Source: Prosthecobacter debontii (lineage in GTDB: Bacteria > Verrucomicrobiota > Verrucomicrobiia > Verrucomicrobiales > Verrucomicrobiaceae). From it: a stretch of 64,000 nt of DNA. Position numbers and translations under genes: made by a program. The notes under the pieces were generated by a model. That model saw nothing but the letters and a program-made list of their open reading frames with translations, searched no databases and had not been told where the DNA came from. Location of the stretch: NCBI GenBank assembly GCA_945860295.1, contig CAMAQH010000005.1, positions 124,001-188,000 of the forward strand, written 5' to 3'. Within the stretch, counting starts at the first letter, position 1, and every line of letters starts with the position of its first letter. Shown piece after piece: positions 8,741 through 17,951 of this stretch.

Positions 8741-8851
8741 AAACGCCTCTAGTTGCATGGGGCAAAATCTGTCGATGCATGAAGCCTGATGTCGTTCTTG
8801 AACACACTTGCCGTCTGCGCCATCTGAGTTGCGTTCATCTTTCCTATCACC

Positions 8852-9691
8852 GTGATTTTTCCCCCGAACCAACTCCTCCTGAGTGCAGCCATTCTTGGCA
8901 TCGTTTGGGGAGTGACTAAGTCAGCCTCTGCGCAGGCACTTGATCAGGCAGGACAGAACTCCATTTCAGCAAGCGCCGGTGAGTTTGTCACTCGGGCGGT
9001 TTTTTGGACTGCCGATCAGACCCCTGCGGATTTTCTGGAGATGGCAGGAAAGCATACGAAAGCACGCTGGCGTCAGCTTTACCGCCCCCAGCCGCCAGCT
9101 CCAACTGCGGACCGCACCAAAGCAGCATTTACACTTGGCACTCTAATTGGAGAAACCTTTTTGATCTGGGAGACCGGAGATTCACAGCAGTTTCGCAATA
9201 ACAACCAAGACATCGTGACCTACTGCCGCATGTTAGGTGTCGGGGAGAAAATGATGCCGCGCCTCATGGCTCAGGCCAAGATGGCTGAATCGGATGAATG
9301 GAAAGACATACGCCAAGAGATTGTAGATGGTCACCAAGAGTTAATGCGCTTGCTAAGAGAGCAACGTGACGAAGACTTGTCCGTTCTCGTCAATATCGGA
9401 GCGTGGATGCGATCCTTGGAAATCGTTTCAAAACTGGTGGTCGAAACCCCTGAGGTGGACAAGCGCCCGCTCTGCATCGGTTCCCCTGCCCTGCTTGCCC
9501 TGTTGCGGCAGAATTTCTCGACATTGAGTGACCTGACTCGTCATTCACAGCTCTTGCAGCCAGTCATTCTCGTGCTCACTGAGTTAGAGAAAGTCTGGAG
9601 TGATCGTCTCTCTGGCCCACCGACTCAAGGCATGGTATCCCGCACTCATGATCAGCTTCGAGTGCTGATGGAAGATCTCACGCTGAAGTGA
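8852..9691 (+). CDS. Exported protein of unknown function
   Basis: 279 residues from GTG 8852. The N-terminus IFPPNQLLLSAAILGIVWGV...ASAQA is a signal peptide with an A-x-A cleavage site. The mature part is mainly helical and charged (EWKDIRQEIVDGHQELM, LLREQRDEDLSVLVNIG, LTELEKVWSDRLSGP), with no motif I recognise. The stop sits one base from the stop of the convergent panD gene. No function can be assigned; possibly a lineage-specific periplasmic protein. Confidence 0.75.
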   Translation: MIFPPNQLLLSAAILGIVWGVTKSASAQALDQAGQNSISASAGEFVTRAVFWTADQTPADFLEMAGKHTKARWRQLYRPQPPAPTADRTKAAFTLGTLIGETFLIWETGDSQQFRNNNQDIVTYCRMLGVGEKMMPRLMAQAKMAESDEWKDIRQEIVDGHQELMRLLREQRDEDLSVLVNIGAWMRSLEIVSKLVVETPEVDKRPLCIGSPALLALLRQNFSTLSDLTRHSQLLQPVILVLTELEKVWSDRLSGPPTQGMVSRTHDQLRVLMEDLTLK

Positions 9692-9692
9692 T

Positions 9693-10043
9693 CTACAGCA
9701 CGGTCGTATTCACGATCTCATTGCGCTCATTCATGAGGAGTCGCTTAGGTTTAATCGGCACCTGACTTTGACCAAACGCCATGATGGTGACCATTTCACC
9801 TTTGCCGATCAGATGCGCAGCAGCACCATTGATGACGATCTGCCCCGAACCTGCCGGTGCAGTAATCACATAGGTCTCAAGTCGATTTCCACTGGTGATC
9901 GAAGTCACAAGCACCTTCTCACCCTCCCACAGATCACAAGCCTCCAGCAGGTCTGTCGGTATAGTAATGCTTCCTTCGTATTGAACATTGGCATCGGTGA
10001 CAGTGGCGCGGTGGATCTTGGATTTGAGGAGGGTTCGGAGCAC
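9693..10043 (-). CDS. panD: Aspartate 1-decarboxylase
   Basis: Decarboxylates L-aspartate to beta-alanine for pantothenate and CoA synthesis, using a pyruvoyl cofactor made by self-cleavage. 116 residues, normal length. The N-terminus MLRTLLKSKIHRATVTDANV carries the conserved Lys9 and His11. The cleavage site Gly24-Ser25 lies in YEGSIT, and RLETYVI (active-site Arg/Tyr) and the INGAAAHL signature follow. All key residues are intact. Not near other pan genes; divergent from the deacetylase gene. Confidence 0.97.
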   Translation of the reverse strand: MLRTLLKSKIHRATVTDANVQYEGSITIPTDLLEACDLWEGEKVLVTSITSGNRLETYVITAPAGSGQIVINGAAAHLIGKGEMVTIMAFGQSQVPIKPKRLLMNERNEIVNTTVL

Positions 10044-10126
10044 GTCTCAGAGTGCGCAATGACCGCCGTTTTGCAAGACCTTGTGCATGAGTTGCCAAAA
10101 CCAGAGTCGTCGGCTAAAGCTTGCCG

Positions 10127-11446
10127 ATGCGGCTCATACCGATCTGTCTCCTCGCAGCGCTCCTGCTCCCAGCCACCTCATGCAAACGCATTGAGGCCAA
10201 ATTGGATCGTCTTGCCCGAGCCGCAGGCATTACTGCAGAGTCTTCACCCCAGGCAAAAACCAAACCCGCTGAGCCAGTCTTAACCCCAGAACAACAGGCC
10301 ATCGAGGCACGCGTGCTCAACAGCGCCATCTTTGAGGCGGCCAAGCCTGAAGAAGCCGCGCCCAAAGCCATCGCGTTCGAGTTGAACAAGTCCGCCGTTG
10401 TCGCCATTCTCGGTTATCACGACTTCCGTGAGCGTGGCGGCAGCCCGATGATCATCGCTGCACCCAAGTTTCGCGAGCAGATGCAGGCTATCAAAGATTC
10501 CGGCATCCCCGTCATCTCGCTGAGTGACGTCCTCGCTTGGCGTAAGGGTCAAAAAAACATCCCCGAAGAGTGCATCGTCATCACCATGGATGACGGCTGG
10601 GAAGGTGTACACACTTATGCGTATCCCGTGCTCAAGGAGTTTGGGTTTCCATTCACCGCCTACATTTACAAGAAGTATGTGAACATCGGTGGTCGCTCGA
10701 TGAGCTGGGATCAGATCAAAGAGATGATGAAAAACGGCTGCGAAATCGGCAGCCACAGCGTCTCGCATGAGAGCCTCCGATTGAAAAAAGGCCGCAAGGA
10801 AGCGGACCATCAAATCTGGGTGCTAGGTGAACTGAAGGACTCCAAGGATTATCTGGAAAAGAACCTCGGCATCACCTGCACTTCCTTTGCCTATCCCTTC
10901 GGCATCTTTGATGACAGCACCAGCGAAACCGCGCTGCAGGTCGGCTATGAAACTCTCGTCACCGTCAACAATCAAAAAGTCACCTGGGATACTCCGATGG
11001 GCAAGATGGGCCGCTACATCATCCATGGGGAAAGTGACACGAACTTCAAGCTCGCCACCAGCTTTCGTGGGCGTGGTGATGTCTCCTCCAATCACTTCCT
11101 CGTGGCCAATGCCAAGGACGACAAAGGCAATCCACTCGTCGAACTCAAACCTTTACCTGAGGAGCTGATCACTGAACGCCAACCGCTCATCCAAGCCAAT
11201 CTCAAAGGACTCGGTGAAGTCGTCCCTGAAAGTGTGCGCATGAGAATCGGCGGACTCGGTATCGTCCCTGCCCACTACGATCGGGCGACCATGACCGTGA
11301 CTTATCAGATGCCCTACAAACTCCGGCGTGAAGACTGCGCTGTGACGCTCAATTTTAAGCGTACTGCGGATCAGCAAGATGAGGTCGTGAACTGGCGCTT
11401 CAAGGTCAATCTTGCCGCAGCTTACGTGCCCGCAAAACGACCCTAA
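10127..11446 (+). CDS. Polysaccharide deacetylase lipoprotein (NodB/CE4 domain)
   Basis: About 439 residues. ATG 10127 is preferred over TTG 10121 because it begins a clean lipoprotein signal (MRLIPICLLAALLLPATSC, lipobox Cys near 19). A Lys/Ala/Pro linker is followed by a CE4 domain from residue about 95: AILGYHDF, VITMDDGWEGVHTYAYPVL (the metal Asp motif), then EIGSHSVSHESLR (His-xxx-His metal site), SFAYPFGIFDD, and a terminal beta-rich extension. It removes N- or O-acetyl groups from an envelope or extracellular polysaccharide; the substrate is unknown. It is followed by the cbb3 oxidase genes on the same strand, with a gap of 150 bases and no obvious functional link. Confidence 0.9.
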   Translation: MRLIPICLLAALLLPATSCKRIEAKLDRLARAAGITAESSPQAKTKPAEPVLTPEQQAIEARVLNSAIFEAAKPEEAAPKAIAFELNKSAVVAILGYHDFRERGGSPMIIAAPKFREQMQAIKDSGIPVISLSDVLAWRKGQKNIPEECIVITMDDGWEGVHTYAYPVLKEFGFPFTAYIYKKYVNIGGRSMSWDQIKEMMKNGCEIGSHSVSHESLRLKKGRKEADHQIWVLGELKDSKDYLEKNLGITCTSFAYPFGIFDDSTSETALQVGYETLVTVNNQKVTWDTPMGKMGRYIIHGESDTNFKLATSFRGRGDVSSNHFLVANAKDDKGNPLVELKPLPEELITERQPLIQANLKGLGEVVPESVRMRIGGLGIVPAHYDRATMTVTYQMPYKLRREDCAVTLNFKRTADQQDEVVNWRFKVNLAAAYVPAKRP

Positions 11447-11596
11447 AGACTAGAGGAATGCTCCTCTAACTTTGTGAAGCCGGCATCCTTGCCGCGAGTC
11501 ACCGGCTCAATCGCTGCACCATGCCCACAAGATCGGTGCATCCTACAACAAGGAGCGCAGAGCGGCACCTGCACCACTGCGCTTCGTTCGGCGCAC

Positions 11597-11767
11597 ATGG
11601 AAGTTTTTGCCGTTACCATCTTCATGAGCATCGCATTTGCGGTGCTCTTTGGCGTCCTCTTTTTCGCTGAGCGCAGTCAACGCCAGCGCAGTTCCATGGA
11701 GCAGATCTCGCTCCTGCCACTGGATGGCGATGGAGCCAGCCACTCGACCCTGAGCCGCGAAAACTAA
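11597..11767 (+). CDS. ccoS: CcoS-like cbb3 oxidase assembly protein
   Basis: A 56-residue protein starting MEVFAVTIFMSIAFAVLFG: one N-terminal membrane helix, then a short charged tail with SLLPLDGDG. CcoS proteins are about 50 residues with this one-helix, acidic-tail plan and are needed for cofactor insertion into cbb3 oxidase. The start at 11597 is picked because the helix begins there; a longer in-frame start at 11474 adds a Cys-rich stretch without family character. It ends 15 bases before ccoNO. Position next to ccoNO is the strongest support. Confidence 0.72.
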   Translation: MEVFAVTIFMSIAFAVLFGVLFFAERSQRQRSSMEQISLLPLDGDGASHSTLSREN

Positions 11768-11782
11768 GCCCACCAATCTCCC

Positions 11783-14167
11783 ATGACTAACACCTCCACC
11801 AAGCAAACCATCGAGTTCAACGACAAGGTCGTCCGCCAGTTCATGTGGGCCTCCATCATCTGGGGCATCGTCGGGATGCTCGTCGGAGTTTTGATTGCTG
11901 CTCAGTTAAACTTCCATCAGCTCAACCTCACCTCCTGGCTCTCCTTTGGCCGCCTGCGCCCACTGCACACCAATGCGGTCATCTTCGCTTTTGTCGGGAA
12001 CATGATGTTTGCAGGCGTCTATTATTCCACCCAGCGGCTCTGCAAGGTGCGCATGGGCTTGGACATCTTATCGAAGATCCACTTTTGGGGCTGGCAGCTC
12101 ATCATCGTCAGCGCGGCAGTCACCCTACCGCTGGGCTTCACTCGCGGACAAGAATACGCCGAGCTCATCTGGCCCATCGACATCGCAGTCGCCCTCATCT
12201 GGGTCGTGTTTGCCGTGAACTTCTTTTGGACACTGGCCAAACGTAACGAGCCATCACTCTACGTCGCCCTTTGGTTCTACATCGCCACCATCATCACGGT
12301 GGCGATGCTTTACATCGTCAATCACATATCAATTCCGACGAGTTGGACGCACAGCTACACGATCTTTTCAGGCGTGCAAAATGCGCTCGTTCAGTGGTGG
12401 TATGGGCACAACGCCGTGGCCTTCTTCCTGACCACACCGATCCTCGGCATCATGTATTACTTCCTGCCCAAAGCGGTGGAGCGGCCCGTGTACTCCTATC
12501 GTCTGTCCATCGTTCACTTCTGGTCCCTCGTCTTCATCTACATCTGGGCCGGACCGCATCACTTGCTGAATACATCTTTGCCGAAGTGGCTGCAAATGCT
12601 CGGCATGTTCTTCAGTCTCATGCTTTGGGCACCGAGCTGGGGCGGTATGCTGAACGGTCTGCTCACACTTCGTGGGGCGTGGGATAAATTGCGCACAGAC
12701 CCCGTGGTGAAATTCTTCATCGCCGCCGTGACCTTCTACGGCATGTGTACTTTTGAGGGACCGTTACTTTCCATCCGCGCAGTGAATGCTCTTTCTCACT
12801 ACTCCGACTGGACCATCGGTCATGTGCACAGCGGTGCTCTAGGCTGGAATGGCATGATGGCAGCAGGCTTATTCTACTGGCTCACGCCACGCTTATACGG
12901 CACCAAACTTTACTCCGTGCCGATGGCTAACTTCCACTTCTGGATATCCGTCTTTGGCATCCTACTCTATGTCGCCGCCATGTGGGTCTCAGGTATCATG
13001 CAGGGCCTCATGCTGAACTCGACGAATGCCGCAAGCACTGCGCTGACCTATCCAAACTTCTTGGAAACGCTCACCGCCATCCGCCCCATGATGGGCTTCC
13101 GCGTCATCGGTGGTGCCATGTATCTGGTCGGTATGGGTATGATGCTGGTGAATCTCTGGCTCACTGCCCGCAGTGGCAAGGCGGTCAATGAAACCCGTGA
13201 AGTAACCGTCATCCAGCGTGGCACGATTGATAACATGGACATGAAGACCACCTTCTTGGCCTATCCCGTGACCTACTTCTTTGGCGGTCTGTTTCTACTC
13301 ATGGGCTGGATATTCCTCCCCAAAGGAGCAGACATCGCCGCGCTGATTTGCTCGTTCATTTTTGGGGTGATCGCGGTGAAAAAATTCGCTTCCTCGCATC
13401 AGTCCTGGTCACAGTGGTATGAGCGACTTTTGGAAAATTGGCTGCCCTTCACCTTACTCACCTTTGTCGCCGTAGCACTCGGCGGATTGATTCAGATTAT
13501 CCCCACCGTCATGGTAAACCGGGCCAAGAACATGGAGGACCGCATTCAACAGGTCTATACGCCATTGGAACTAACTGGGCGCGACATCTATGTGAGTGAA
13601 GGCTGCTACAACTGCCATAGCCAAATGATCCGCACCATGCTGCCTGACGTGCTTCGCTACGGAGACTACAGCCGCATGGGTGAGAGCATTTATGATCACC
13701 CTTTCCAGTGGGGCTCAAAGCGCACCGGACCCGATCTCGCGCGTGAAGGTGGCAAGTATCCCCATAGCTGGCACTTCAATCACATGAAGGACCCGCGCAG
13801 CACTTCCATCGGCTCGAACATGCCGTCTTACCCGCATCTCTTCGCCGACAAGTTCGATCAAAAGACGCTGCCCAAGAAGATCGCCACCATGGTGATACTC
13901 GGCGTACCCTACCCCGCTATGACCGATGTCGAAATCAAAGAAGACGCCATCAACCAAGGCATCAAAATCGTCAACATGCTACAGAACGACAACCTCAGCA
14001 CCTTCCCCGATACGAAGATCGTAGCCGTTATCGCCTACCTACAGAAGTTGGGCAAATACGACACTCCAGAGGTCGAAAACAAACTCAAAAACACACCCGG
14101 TACGCCACAACTCATCCCCGGCCCCGGCAATCCAGACAAGAACCGCACAGGCGGCGCTAGCGAGTAA
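11783..14167 (+). CDS. ccoNO: cbb3-type cytochrome c oxidase, fused subunits I and II (CcoN-CcoO)
   Basis: 794 residues. Residues 1 to about 490 are CcoN: 12 or more membrane helices with heme and copper histidines in LRPLHTNAVIFAFVGN, WWYGHNAVAFFLT, WAGPHHLLNT and WTIGHVHSGALGWNG. After connecting helices (about 495-570), residues about 590-780 are the periplasmic mono-heme CcoO with GCYNCHSQMIRTM (CxxCH near 607), RTGPDLAREGGKY and SNMPSYPHL (axial Met). The fusion replaces separate ccoN and ccoO genes, an arrangement known from some Bacteroidota. The enzyme reduces O2 to water at low oxygen. It is followed at 18 bases by ccoQ. No ccoP, ccoG or ccoI is in the window. Confidence 0.97.
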   Translation: MTNTSTKQTIEFNDKVVRQFMWASIIWGIVGMLVGVLIAAQLNFHQLNLTSWLSFGRLRPLHTNAVIFAFVGNMMFAGVYYSTQRLCKVRMGLDILSKIHFWGWQLIIVSAAVTLPLGFTRGQEYAELIWPIDIAVALIWVVFAVNFFWTLAKRNEPSLYVALWFYIATIITVAMLYIVNHISIPTSWTHSYTIFSGVQNALVQWWYGHNAVAFFLTTPILGIMYYFLPKAVERPVYSYRLSIVHFWSLVFIYIWAGPHHLLNTSLPKWLQMLGMFFSLMLWAPSWGGMLNGLLTLRGAWDKLRTDPVVKFFIAAVTFYGMCTFEGPLLSIRAVNALSHYSDWTIGHVHSGALGWNGMMAAGLFYWLTPRLYGTKLYSVPMANFHFWISVFGILLYVAAMWVSGIMQGLMLNSTNAASTALTYPNFLETLTAIRPMMGFRVIGGAMYLVGMGMMLVNLWLTARSGKAVNETREVTVIQRGTIDNMDMKTTFLAYPVTYFFGGLFLLMGWIFLPKGADIAALICSFIFGVIAVKKFASSHQSWSQWYERLLENWLPFTLLTFVAVALGGLIQIIPTVMVNRAKNMEDRIQQVYTPLELTGRDIYVSEGCYNCHSQMIRTMLPDVLRYGDYSRMGESIYDHPFQWGSKRTGPDLAREGGKYPHSWHFNHMKDPRSTSIGSNMPSYPHLFADKFDQKTLPKKIATMVILGVPYPAMTDVEIKEDAINQGIKIVNMLQNDNLSTFPDTKIVAVIAYLQKLGKYDTPEVENKLKNTPGTPQLIPGPGNPDKNRTGGASE

Positions 14168-14185
14168 TCATCACCACACACCATC

Positions 14186-14341
14186 ATGTTCAAACAAGTC
14201 ATCTATGAAAACTGGCTCGAATGGGTTCCCTACGTCGCCTTTGGTATCACTGCCGCCGTCTTCATTACCTTTGTGATTCGTGCTATCGCCCTCAATAAAG
14301 ATCGTGCGGCTGAGATGGCACGGATTCCTCTGGATGATTGA
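14186..14341 (+). CDS. ccoQ: CcoQ-like small membrane subunit of cbb3 oxidase
   Basis: A 51-residue frame, MFKQVIYENWLEWVPYVAFG followed by a hydrophobic helix (ITAAVFITFVIRAI) and a short polar tail ending ARIPLDD. One membrane helix, the size and the position 18 bases after ccoNO all fit CcoQ/FixQ, which stabilises the oxidase. It is not covered by most ORF length cut-offs. Its TGA (14339-14341) directly abuts the end of the epimerase pseudogene on the other strand. Confidence 0.75.
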   Translation: MFKQVIYENWLEWVPYVAFGITAAVFITFVIRAIALNKDRAAEMARIPLDD

Positions 14342-15024
14342 TCAAGCAAGCAGACGATCCATATACCAGAGCATTCTCGGCAAGTGAAACGGCCCCTTAA
14401 AATGGCTGCCCTTAGCTGGCTGTGACACACCGCCATCACGGTGCAACCAGCCAAACCACTTGCCATGCTCGGCGTCTGGGAAATGCTTAAAACTCCAATC
14501 ATGCACCGCCGCGTGCATATCACTGTATTTGGCATCGCCACTCACTTCATAGGCCAATGCCGTGGCGATGATCGCCTCACAGTGAGGCCACCAGAACTTC
14601 ATATCCTGCCAGTATTCCAGAACTGATAAGCCGCATGGGCAATGCTAGCAAAGGCCTCGCTATAAACGTAACGACGCATCCGCAGTGGGCGCCCCTCGCG
14701 AGTCACTGTGTAGAAAAGTTTTCCGTCAGTCGCATAGCCATGCTTGTCCAAAAAACTAACACACGAGACTGCTGCCTCAAGAAACTCAGGACGCTTTTCG
14801 ACCGTGTTGAAGAGCGGCGCAAACATCCAACCCGCTCGTCCTTAAAACCAAATGCTCTTGTCCGAGTCCATCACACTCCCATCCCGATCTAACGTCGTCA
14901 TGATTCCGTCATGCTCACGGTCCATCCCATGGAGCAGCCAAAAAGGCATCACGTCATTCGCTAGCGCATCTTGGTAAAGCGCCCGCAGGTCGGCACGCCG
15001 AGCGTGATGATTAAGATAACTCAT
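14342..15024 (-). pseudogene. N-acylglucosamine 2-epimerase family pseudogene (nonsense + internal deletion)
   Basis: On the minus strand from 15024: ALANDVMPFWLLHGMDREHD, TTLDRDGSV, DKSIWF, then TAA (14842-14844) where CAA would give the family's WFQGR, and in the same frame GRAGWMFAPLFNTVEKRP and MRRYVYSEAFASIAHAAYQF. About 14615 the reading jumps frame to LEYWQDMKFWWPHCEAIIA and RDGGVSQPAKGSHFKGPFH, ending at 14342. AGE-family proteins are about 390-420 residues; only about 225 codons are present, so some 170 codons of the centre are deleted. The enzyme would have epimerised N-acylglucosamine to N-acylmannosamine or acted on a related sugar. It is non-functional because of these two independent lesions. 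Confidence 0.88.
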
Positions 15025-15211
15025 AAGTCGGATCAAACAGCAGAAAGATGCCATCTGAAATCAGAAGATCACAGATGATCCACACTCACCAAAAAAAACT
15101 CGCCATAGGTGGCAAAACTGCTTGGAGAGAGCGCAAAACCAATCCTCGGTCATAGAATCTCAACTTGAGGATTGCGGAATTACTTAACATATATTAAGTT
15201 TAATCAAGATT

Positions 15212-16081
15212 ATGATAAATTTTACCCGCTTTTTTTCCAGCCAAATGACTTTGGCGTTGATCTGCCGAATGGGTTTAGTCCTCGCGATTTCATATCTCTC
15301 CTCCTGCTCTTCGGCACCAAAATCAGAAGTCGTGATCAGCGTCAAGGATCAGAAACTCGGCGTGTATTCAGAAGGTCATCTGAAAAAGCAATTTACCATA
15401 TCGACCTCAAAATTTGGTCTTGGTGACACCCCAGGAAGCTGCCGAACCCCTTTGGGCAAGCATGAAGTCATCGCCAAGATTGGTCATGGACTCCCGGCCG
15501 GTGCTGTTTTGAAAAGCCGCTCATGGAATGGTGAAGTGCTCAAGCCCAATGCACCTGGCCGTGATCCAATCGTGTCTAGAATCATGTGGCTGCGCGGGAT
15601 GGAAAGTGGCAACCGCAACGCGATGAAACGCTACATCTACATCCACGGCACGCCTGAAGAAAACCGCCTCGGCACACCTGCGAGCTATGGCTGTATACGC
15701 ATGGGAATGAAGGATGTTGTCGAAGCCTTTAACGACATCGGTATCGGAGCCAAAGTGGTCGTCACTCGCGGCAGACTGCCGCTCGGCAAAAAGGAAGACG
15801 CGCCGCAGCCGACGCTCGAAGCTGGAGTAGTCATCGCTCAGAAAAAGTCTGACGCAGAAGTTCCAGTCGCCATCCCCGTGACGCTCAACAAAGCAGACAC
15901 AGCCGCAGCCCAGGTGAAAACAAAGAAGAAAGTCGGACCAGAGGTACCGGACGCAAAACCAAGCGAGAAATCGCACGCTTATGCCAAGCCTATAGCCAAG
16001 TCAAAAAAGACAGCAGGCAAGCCAGAGAAAATCACCACCAGCAGCCGCCACAGAGTAGCGATTAAACGTGCGCACGGCTAA
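15212..16081 (+). CDS. L,D-transpeptidase (YkuD domain) lipoprotein
   Basis: 289 residues. The N-terminal hydrophobic segment ends in YLSSCSS (lipobox Cys about 32), so it is a likely lipoprotein. The YkuD domain spans about 38-195: ISVKDQKLGVYSEG, the KFGLGDTPGSCRTPLGKH strand, IYIHGTPEENRLGTPASYGCIRMG with the catalytic His (about 145) and Cys (about 160), then VVVTRG. The family makes 3-3 peptidoglycan cross-links or anchors proteins to the cell wall. The C-terminal 90 residues are Lys/Ala/Pro-rich and disordered, perhaps wall-binding. A single gene after the epimerase pseudogene. Confidence 0.93.
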   Translation: MINFTRFFSSQMTLALICRMGLVLAISYLSSCSSAPKSEVVISVKDQKLGVYSEGHLKKQFTISTSKFGLGDTPGSCRTPLGKHEVIAKIGHGLPAGAVLKSRSWNGEVLKPNAPGRDPIVSRIMWLRGMESGNRNAMKRYIYIHGTPEENRLGTPASYGCIRMGMKDVVEAFNDIGIGAKVVVTRGRLPLGKKEDAPQPTLEAGVVIAQKKSDAEVPVAIPVTLNKADTAAAQVKTKKKVGPEVPDAKPSEKSHAYAKPIAKSKKTAGKPEKITTSSRHRVAIKRAHG

Positions 16082-16086
16082 TAGGC

Positions 16087-17631
16087 TTAAGCCATGGCAG
16101 GCGGCAAACGCGCAGGCATGATCCTTTCAAAGGCTTCACCATAGGCCAAAAGCTGCGGCTCGGTCCAAGCCCCACCAAAGAAAGAAAGCCCCACGGGTAA
16201 GCCAGCCACCAAGCCCATCGGCACGGTTAGATGTGGATATCCGGCGACTGCCGCAGGACCGCAGGCGCAGCGCACATGCGCATCTCCCTTGCTAAGCGTG
16301 ATGCTCTGAATCGGATCATTAGTTGGGCAAATAAGAGCGTCGAGCTGATGCTCCTGAATGACGGCATCAATGCCTTCAGGACCGGCCAAAAATCGCGCGT
16401 TAGCCCTAGCCTGATTGGCTTCATCCGTTGCTTCTGTCGTGCCTTGGCTTTCGGCTTTTTCAAATAGGTCCTGGCCGAAAAACGGCATCTCTGAGTCGCG
16501 ATGTTTGATATTGAAAGCAATCACGTCAGCCAATGATTTCATGTTTCCACCTCGTCTTTCGAGGTAGCCGTTCATATCCGCTCGGAACTCCGTGAGCATT
16601 GCCTTCCAGGCCAGTCCACCCGCTTCACGATGATTCGGAAGCGTGACTGGATCGATCAAGATCGCTCCTGCTTGCCGCAGCATTTCCAAAGACTGCTCAA
16701 ACAGCGCCAAGACTTCCTGGTTCTCTCCACACAGATTACGCACCACCCCCAGACGAACGCCTCGCAGAGCATCACTTCCCATCAATGCCGTGTGATCATA
16801 TTCCAAGCCATCCGGCTGCTTCAGGAACGGCACATCGCTCGAATCCAAACCGGAGATAACATTCATTAGCAGCGCTGCATCACGCACCGTGAGCGTCATG
16901 GGGCCAGCGGTGTCCTGCCAATGAGTGATGGGCATAATACCGCTGCGACTCACTCTTCCCACCGTTGGTTTTAAACCAACAATACCGCAAGCACTCGCCG
17001 GACTGATGATGGAGCCGTTCGTCTCTGTGCCGATAGCAGCCACGCAGAAACCCACCGCCACAGCGACGGCTGAGCCGCTACTCGATCCACTGGCGCTGTG
17101 CGTGAGATTGTGTGGATTCCGGGTCAGTCCACCACGCGCACTCCAACCACTGGATGAATCACTGCTACGGATGTTTGCCCACTCGCTAAGATTGGTTTTG
17201 CCAAAGATCAGCGCGCCAGCTTCTCGCAGACGCCAGACGATTTCCGCATCCTGCTTGGGCTTCGGCGCATCGACCAAGGCCAACGAACCCGCTGTGGTAA
17301 GCATTGCGTCAGCCGTCTCAATGTTATCCTTGATCAGAATCGGTAAACCAAGCAGCGAGAGGCCTGTCTTCGAAAGATCACTCTGAGCTGCCATCGCCAT
17401 AGCATCAGAATGCAATTCGATCACCGCGCGCAATTCTAGCCCGACACGATCCAGTCGCTCAATTCGCCCCAGGCAGTGCCGCATCAACTCCACTGAAGTC
17501 AGAGAACCAGAAGCCATACGACTGATGAGCTCTGTCATCGGCAGAGGCAAATCATGGGGCAGTGCCAGTCTCTGAGAACAACCTGTCAGCAGGCTGGCCG
17601 CAGTGCTCTGAAGGAAACGGCGTCTCTTCAT
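16087..17631 (-). CDS. Amidase signature family hydrolase, exported
   Basis: About 514 residues from ATG 17631 (MKRRRFLQSTAASLLTGCSQ), which gives a Tat-like or lipoprotein signal; an alternative ATG at 17640 adds three residues. The Ser-cisSer-Lys amidase core is complete: Lys in LPILIKDNIETADAML, then the Gly/Ser signature SASGSSSGSAVAVAVGF and AIGTETNGSIISPAS. Later blocks ICPTNDPI and AGYPHLTVPMG are typical. It hydrolyses an amide, but the substrate is unknown; export argues against a GatA role. It follows a small ORF 16 bases upstream and is convergent with the L,D-transpeptidase gene. Confidence 0.92.
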   Translation of the reverse strand: MKRRRFLQSTAASLLTGCSQRLALPHDLPLPMTELISRMASGSLTSVELMRHCLGRIERLDRVGLELRAVIELHSDAMAMAAQSDLSKTGLSLLGLPILIKDNIETADAMLTTAGSLALVDAPKPKQDAEIVWRLREAGALIFGKTNLSEWANIRSSDSSSGWSARGGLTRNPHNLTHSASGSSSGSAVAVAVGFCVAAIGTETNGSIISPASACGIVGLKPTVGRVSRSGIMPITHWQDTAGPMTLTVRDAALLMNVISGLDSSDVPFLKQPDGLEYDHTALMGSDALRGVRLGVVRNLCGENQEVLALFEQSLEMLRQAGAILIDPVTLPNHREAGGLAWKAMLTEFRADMNGYLERRGGNMKSLADVIAFNIKHRDSEMPFFGQDLFEKAESQGTTEATDEANQARANARFLAGPEGIDAVIQEHQLDALICPTNDPIQSITLSKGDAHVRCACGPAAVAGYPHLTVPMGLVAGLPVGLSFFGGAWTEPQLLAYGEAFERIMPARLPPAMA

Positions 17632-17647
17632 AACAAACAACGTCGCC

Positions 17648-17881
17648 TTATGGATTCATCCAAGCACCAAAAGCCGCGTCCACGCGTTGAAGCATTTCCG
17701 TCGTACTGTGTTTCGCATCCGTGAATTTGCTCCACCGCGTCGGGTCATAGCTTTTTCCAGAACCCTCCAACTCAGAAATAAATTCCTCCACCAAAGCCAA
17801 ATGCTCAGAGTGCTGCTCACGCAGATGAGTCTTGCAGGTGGTTCCAGTTTGGTTCAGGCGATTCTTTGTACCGATGCTCAT
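17648..17881 (-). CDS. Small hypothetical protein
   Basis: 77 residues, no membrane segment, charged and helical (HLREQHSEHLALVEEFISEL, RVDAAFGAWMNP). I recognise no family. It is on the same strand as, and 16 bases before, the amidase gene, so it could be a small operon partner; there is no overlapping alternative gene. Coding potential is not proven. Confidence 0.4.
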   Translation of the reverse strand: MSIGTKNRLNQTGTTCKTHLREQHSEHLALVEEFISELEGSGKSYDPTRWSKFTDAKHSTTEMLQRVDAAFGAWMNP

Positions 17882-17951
17882 AGGTTGCCATCATTGCGCA
17901 GGAAACAGACAACGCCAAAGAGGTAAAACAGTCTTCAGGAATGCACTGGCA

